A stretch of DNA of 16,685 bases, taken from positions 1 to 16,685 of the forward strand of contig JACQRY010000190.1 in NCBI GenBank assembly GCA_016206275.1. Direction: 5' to 3'. Below are positions 13,863-16,685 of this stretch, piece after piece. The notes under the pieces are model-generated. The model was given only the letters and a program-made list of their open reading frames with translations, was not told the origin of the DNA and did no database searches. Origin of the DNA: Nitrososphaerota archaeon. GTDB lineage: Archaea > Thermoproteota > Nitrososphaeria > Nitrososphaerales > JACQRY01. Made by a program: the position numbers and the translations under genes. Position 1 is the first letter of the stretch; each line of letters opens with the position of its first letter.

Positions 13863-13935
13863 CGCACCTAAGATATTGTCGATGCGCGCACTTATTTGTT
13901 GCCACGATTCTCAACTTGGAGAATGAGCCAACAGG

Positions 13936-13968
13936 TTTCGCTTAACGCATTTCGCCGAAGTTTAAATC
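13936..13968 (+). promoter_or_regulatory. TTTCGC direct repeats and TATA upstream of the EndoQ gene
   Basis: TTTCGC at 13936-13941 and again at 13950-13955, the second inside TTTCGCCGAAG, followed by TATA-like GTTTAAATC at 13960-13968. Transcription would begin near 13990, about 20 bases before the ATG at 14012. The repeats lie where an upstream activator or extended BRE contact would be; function is unproven. Confidence 0.4.
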
Positions 13969-14011
13969 AACCCACGACGATACACAGGAAGCACAAGCCG
14001 AGACGATTCAA

Positions 14012-15295
14012 ATGAAGCTCATAACAGACCTTCACATACATTCACGGTTCAGCGCAGCCACGAGCCAAACCATGGACCTTAGAAACCTTGTACTAAATTC
14101 ACGGATCAAAGGTTTAGACCTTTTGGGCACTGGTGATGCTCTTCACCCAAAATGGCTCAAAGAAATGAACGACGAACTAGAACCTTATGAAGACGGATTA
14201 TATGTCTTGAAGAACCAGAAGGATGAGAAACCTTACTTTCTTGTCTCAACTGAAGTGTCGACCGTCTACAACAAGGACGATAAAACTCGCAAAATCCATC
14301 ACATAATTCTGCTCCCTGACCTAGATTCAGCTGCTCAGCTAGCAGACACATTGAAGACAAAAGGCAACATCGACTCAGATGGAAGACCGACACTCAGCAT
14401 CGATTCGCCTGAACTGGTCGAGTTCGTTAAGGAAGTGGACGATTCAGCAGAAATCTTCCCTGCCCACGTGTGGACACCATGGTTCAGTATTTTTGGAGCC
14501 AACAACAGCTTCAACTCAGTCGAAGAGTGCTATGAGGACCAGTCAGACCATATTCACGCTTTGGAGACCGGTTTATCCAGTGACCCGCCTATGAACTGGC
14601 GGCTTAGCAGACTAGATCGCTACGTGTTGGTCTCCAACAGCGATTGTCATTCTCCTCTTCCTCATCGACTTGGAAGAGAGGCTAACATCTTTGAGTTAGA
14701 CGCCCTTTCATACAGGCAGGTGATCTCTTCTCTGAGAAAAGAGGGTAACAGTAGGTTAACCTCGACCATTGAGACTAGGCCTGAATATGGGAAGTATCAT
14801 TGGACGGGGCACAGAGCCTGCCAAGTCTCCTTGGCGCCTGCTGACGCTTTGAAGAAGGGTAATCGATGCCCACGTTGCGGAAGGAAATTGACATTCGGAG
14901 TGGAGCAGAGAGTTGAGGAGCTGGCGGACCGCCCTATTGGATTTGTCCTTAGGGATGCGCCAAGATACGTGCACCTTATGCCGCTTCACGAGCTCTTAGC
15001 CACCGTACTGGGGTCGTCGACTGTCTCTAAGAAGGTGCAGCAGCTATATGCCAGTCTTATAGAGGGATTTGGCTCAGAATACAGAGTAATGCTGGATGCC
15101 CCCCAGCAAGACATATTCAGCCTAGCAGGCAAAGAGATTGCCAATGCAGTTGAAGCCGTAAGAAAAAACACGATTACTGTAACTCCGGGTTACGATGGCG
15201 TATATGGCATAGTCGCCTTCCCTGATACCGTAGAGGAGCATCGCAAATCTGAGCCTGCCACACGTGAAGGCACGGTTCTCGATGACTATCTCTGA
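14012..15295 (+). CDS. endoQ: Endonuclease Q homologue (PHP domain plus zinc finger)
   Basis: DNA repair endonuclease; the characterised homologue in Thermococcales cuts 5' of deaminated bases (uracil, hypoxanthine, xanthine) and abasic sites. The 427 residues begin with a PHP domain: D6-L-H8-I-H10, D42, E81, H96/H97, H152 (PAHVWTPW, 150-157) and D211-C-H213 (SNSDCHS), matching the metal ligands of the family. Then comes a zinc finger, H267/C270 (GHRAC) with C286-x2-C289 (CPRCGRKLT), leading into VEQRVEELADRP (297-308), the most characteristic stretch of this family. The C-terminal domain (310-420) ends in GTVLDDYL, a PIP-box-like tail lacking the Gln; Thermococcales EndoQ is reported to work with PCNA. 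Length equals that of the known enzymes. The start is ATG 14012. It is divergent from uspA, sharing 149 bp. Confidence 0.9.
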   Translation: MKLITDLHIHSRFSAATSQTMDLRNLVLNSRIKGLDLLGTGDALHPKWLKEMNDELEPYEDGLYVLKNQKDEKPYFLVSTEVSTVYNKDDKTRKIHHIILLPDLDSAAQLADTLKTKGNIDSDGRPTLSIDSPELVEFVKEVDDSAEIFPAHVWTPWFSIFGANNSFNSVEECYEDQSDHIHALETGLSSDPPMNWRLSRLDRYVLVSNSDCHSPLPHRLGREANIFELDALSYRQVISSLRKEGNSRLTSTIETRPEYGKYHWTGHRACQVSLAPADALKKGNRCPRCGRKLTFGVEQRVEELADRPIGFVLRDAPRYVHLMPLHELLATVLGSSTVSKKVQQLYASLIEGFGSEYRVMLDAPQQDIFSLAGKEIANAVEAVRKNTITVTPGYDGVYGIVAFPDTVEEHRKSEPATREGTVLDDYL

Positions 15296-15322
15296 TGGGT
15301 CATAGTGCACAGATGGATGATG

Positions 15323-15338
15323 GTTCGGACGGCTGAAC
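15323..15338 (+). terminator. Possible hairpin after the EndoQ gene
   Basis: GTTCGG-ACGG-CTGAAC forms a six-pair stem (one G-U) with a four-base loop, 28 bases after the stop codon, followed some 15 bases later by T-rich TTTACATATTTTG. Archaeal termination relies mainly on U-rich tracts, so the hairpin may be incidental. Confidence 0.25.
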
Positions 15339-15396
15339 GTATGTAGACAGTTTACATATTTTGTCGTAAAAGGGGTCTTGTTGTAACAAGGGCGGT

Positions 15397-16008
15397 CTAT
15401 TGCTTTCTATTTATCATGATGATAGTCGAGATAATGATGATTGCCATTGAGGCTGCAAAGGCTTGTGGGAGAGGTGCTGAAGCCAACCACAAAACCAGCA
15501 TTATGATTGGAGCTATTAGGGCCAATACTACTGGGCCCTCATCGATCAGCGACGCTCTGAGCAGTTTTCCTAAGCCAATCGAAGGTAAAATCAAGAACGA
15601 CAGTGCAAGTATTAGCAGGGGAAATACCAAAGCATATCTTCCTTCAAGAAAGATGGAAAGCATTGAAGATATGTTAGGTACAATCCCGTGGATGCTCCAC
15701 GCCGATATGACTGCCAATGCGAAGCACGCTACGGCCAGACGTTGAAGCCTTGAGGATCCGCTGACGAGGCCTTGCGACCTCTCAGCCTTCGGAACCGCGA
15801 AGATCTCCACGAGCAATCCAGCCACTACTCCTGAGAACCCTATCAGGAAGACCTCCAGACTCTTAGTCACGGTGAGATAGATAGAGCCAGTCAAGGGAAG
15901 AGGAACACCAGTAGGAAGGGCAGACAAGAAAGCGTAAGCAGTGCTAGCAATGAAAGGCATCATGTAGAGTATTAGTGATACATCGTCGAGCATTTCTTTA
16001 CGGTTCAA
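15397..16008 (-). CDS. Unrecognised six-helix membrane protein
   Basis: An integral membrane protein of up to 203 residues that I cannot assign to a family. Hydrophobic segments are visible at about residues 10-30, 48-71, 89-107, 124-142, 159-176 and 181-198; loops are short, with a basic cytoplasmic-looking loop AVPKAERSQG (71-80) and another with RLQR (87-90). The C-terminus (IIMINRKQ) is basic. The start is either TTG 16008, which directly follows an in-frame TAA, or ATG 15993 (Met6), giving MLDDVSL; neither has a good SD. AAATAAAAG at 16049-16041, inside the last codons of the upstream methyltransferase gene, is a plausible TATA. It lies 35 bp after the trmI-type gene on the same strand, so read-through is also possible. 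It is convergent with the EndoQ gene. Confidence 0.7.
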   Translation of the reverse strand: MNRKEMLDDVSLILYMMPFIASTAYAFLSALPTGVPLPLTGSIYLTVTKSLEVFLIGFSGVVAGLLVEIFAVPKAERSQGLVSGSSRLQRLAVACFALAVISAWSIHGIVPNISSMLSIFLEGRYALVFPLLILALSFLILPSIGLGKLLRASLIDEGPVVLALIAPIIMLVLWLASAPLPQAFAASMAIIIISTIIMINRKQ

Positions 16009-16040
16009 TTAGAATGTCCGAAGAGCCACTGGAAACTCTG

Positions 16041-16049
16041 CTTTTATTT
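16041..16049 (-). promoter_or_regulatory. TATA-like box inside the end of trmI
   Basis: AAATAAAAG on the minus strand, overlapping the stop codon of the methyltransferase gene and centred about 37 bp before the TTG (52 before the ATG) of the six-helix membrane protein gene. It could give that gene an independent promoter. Confidence 0.35.
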
Positions 16050-16685
16050 GTTTTCCAAAACGGTCTTCCTAGCAAACGTCAGGTAAGCAGTGTGACCAAT
16101 CATCATCATCGACGGCCTGGTCATGTTGGGTCTAGCCTCTAAACCTCTAAGAATAAGCTCGACACTTTCTACATCTACAAATCCCTGCAAAGATAGTTCA
16201 GCCACCAACTTTTCAACCTGATTCATAGTGGGAGACACAGCAGCCAAGACAGCACTAGGCGCCAGACATTCAGAGAAGGGCTTCACAAGGCTCCATGGGT
16301 CTCCCACATCAATGATGCCAACATCAGCGTCCTTGACTTCGAGGCCTTCCTTCGCGTCCTTCTCTGTCAGAGTCACATATTGCAATAGACCTATTTTCTC
16401 GAGACTCTTTCTGGCCACCTTCAAGAACTCTGGACGATTGTCAAAAGAATACACATGCCCATCGGGGCGAACAAGATTCGCCAAAAGTCCCGTCAACACA
16501 CCGCTTCCTGTACCCGCCTCCACAACGATCGAGCCGGATGAAACCCCCGTCTTGACAGCTATCAATCCCAAATCCTTAGGGTAAACAACCTGAGTATGCC
16601 TCTCCGCCTTCATCAGGAAATCCTCTATAGTTGGCTTCAACGCCCAGAACTTCGCACCCAAGGTAGACTCCAAAGTGCAGCCATA
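16044..16685 (-). CDS. trmI: tRNA (adenine-N1)-methyltransferase, TrmI type (5' end cut by window edge)
   Basis: AdoMet-dependent methyltransferase making m1A at position 58 (and 57 in some archaea) of the tRNA T-loop. The visible part carries the family-specific QVVYPKDLGLI stretch, the AdoMet motif I VVEAGTGSGVLTG, motif II VYSFDNRPEF, and a later IIDVGDPW acidic loop (motif IV region), in the order expected. An internal Met at 16673 is not the start: the frame stays open to 16685 (codons reading YGCTL before it), and family members carry about 40-60 more residues here, an N-terminal beta domain that lies outside the window. The C-terminal portion (VELILRGLEARPN...TAYLTFARK) is the usual end of the fold. 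It is followed on the same strand by the six-helix membrane protein gene. It belongs with the window's other tRNA-related genes by function, not by operon. Confidence 0.92.
   Translation of the reverse strand, partial: YGCTLESTLGAKFWALKPTIEDFLMKAERHTQVVYPKDLGLIAVKTGVSSGSIVVEAGTGSGVLTGLLANLVRPDGHVYSFDNRPEFLKVARKSLEKIGLLQYVTLTEKDAKEGLEVKDADVGIIDVGDPWSLVKPFSECLAPSAVLAAVSPTMNQVEKLVAELSLQGFVDVESVELILRGLEARPNMTRPSMMMIGHTAYLTFARKTVLENK

Noticed and set aside
13995..14015. GATTCAAAT resembling a tRNA T-loop at the EndoQ start
   Set aside because: No T-stem, anticodon arm or acceptor stem can be formed around it.
1..16685. CRISPR arrays, insertion sequences, toxin-antitoxin or defence systems
   Set aside because: I found no regularly spaced repeats, transposase-like proteins or defence domains; all larger genes are housekeeping or unrecognised membrane proteins.

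Overview
The window reads as chromosomal DNA of an archaeon, most likely from the TACK side of the tree (a Bathyarchaeia- or Nitrososphaeria-like lineage; the exact group is a guess). The evidence is an eS26 ribosomal protein gene (known from Thermoproteota, Thaumarchaeota, Korarchaeota and Asgard archaea, not Euryarchaeota), archaeal-type Tyr-, Thr- and ProRS, a family B replicative-type DNA polymerase, an archaeal-lipid CDP-alcohol phosphotransferase, AT-rich TATA boxes 25-40 bp before many starts, very short leaders, and frequent TTG/GTG starts. I see no transposase, integrase, phage gene, CRISPR array, rRNA or tRNA. This is a housekeeping region, not an island.

Left part (1-5.7 kb): the 3' end of tyrosyl-tRNA synthetase is cut by the left edge (minus strand). 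Two unrecognised small four-helix membrane proteins follow, transcribed towards each other and overlapping at their 3' ends. Next comes an intact family B DNA polymerase with all exonuclease and polymerase motifs, then an agmatinase-family ureohydrolase with its own promoter.

Middle part (5.7-10.8 kb): a 362-bp gap without a convincing gene is followed by a minus-strand group made of a small zinc-site protein, ThrRS with its archaeal editing domain, a possible 37-codon small ORF with a strong Shine-Dalgarno, and a single-domain VOC/extradiol-dioxygenase-like protein. Divergent from this group is an archaetidylinositol-phosphate-synthase-type gene. After it come eS26 (minus) and a PfkB-family sugar kinase (plus).

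Right part (10.8-16.7 kb): archaeal-type ProRS, a TerC-family membrane transporter, a UspA protein convergent with it, an endonuclease Q homologue (PHP domain plus zinc finger), an unrecognised six-helix membrane protein, and a TrmI-type tRNA m1A methyltransferase cut by the right edge.

Themes: protein synthesis (three aminoacyl-tRNA synthetases, eS26, TrmI), DNA replication and repair (PolB and EndoQ, both ending in a PCNA-binding-like tail), membrane lipid head-group synthesis, and metal/stress functions. Nothing here amounts to a clearly new system. The best leads are the shared promoter block before proS and terC, the symmetric TATA between the zinc protein and the lipid gene, forced non-ATG starts on all three synthetases, the kinase/AIP synthase proximity, and the small ORF after thrS.
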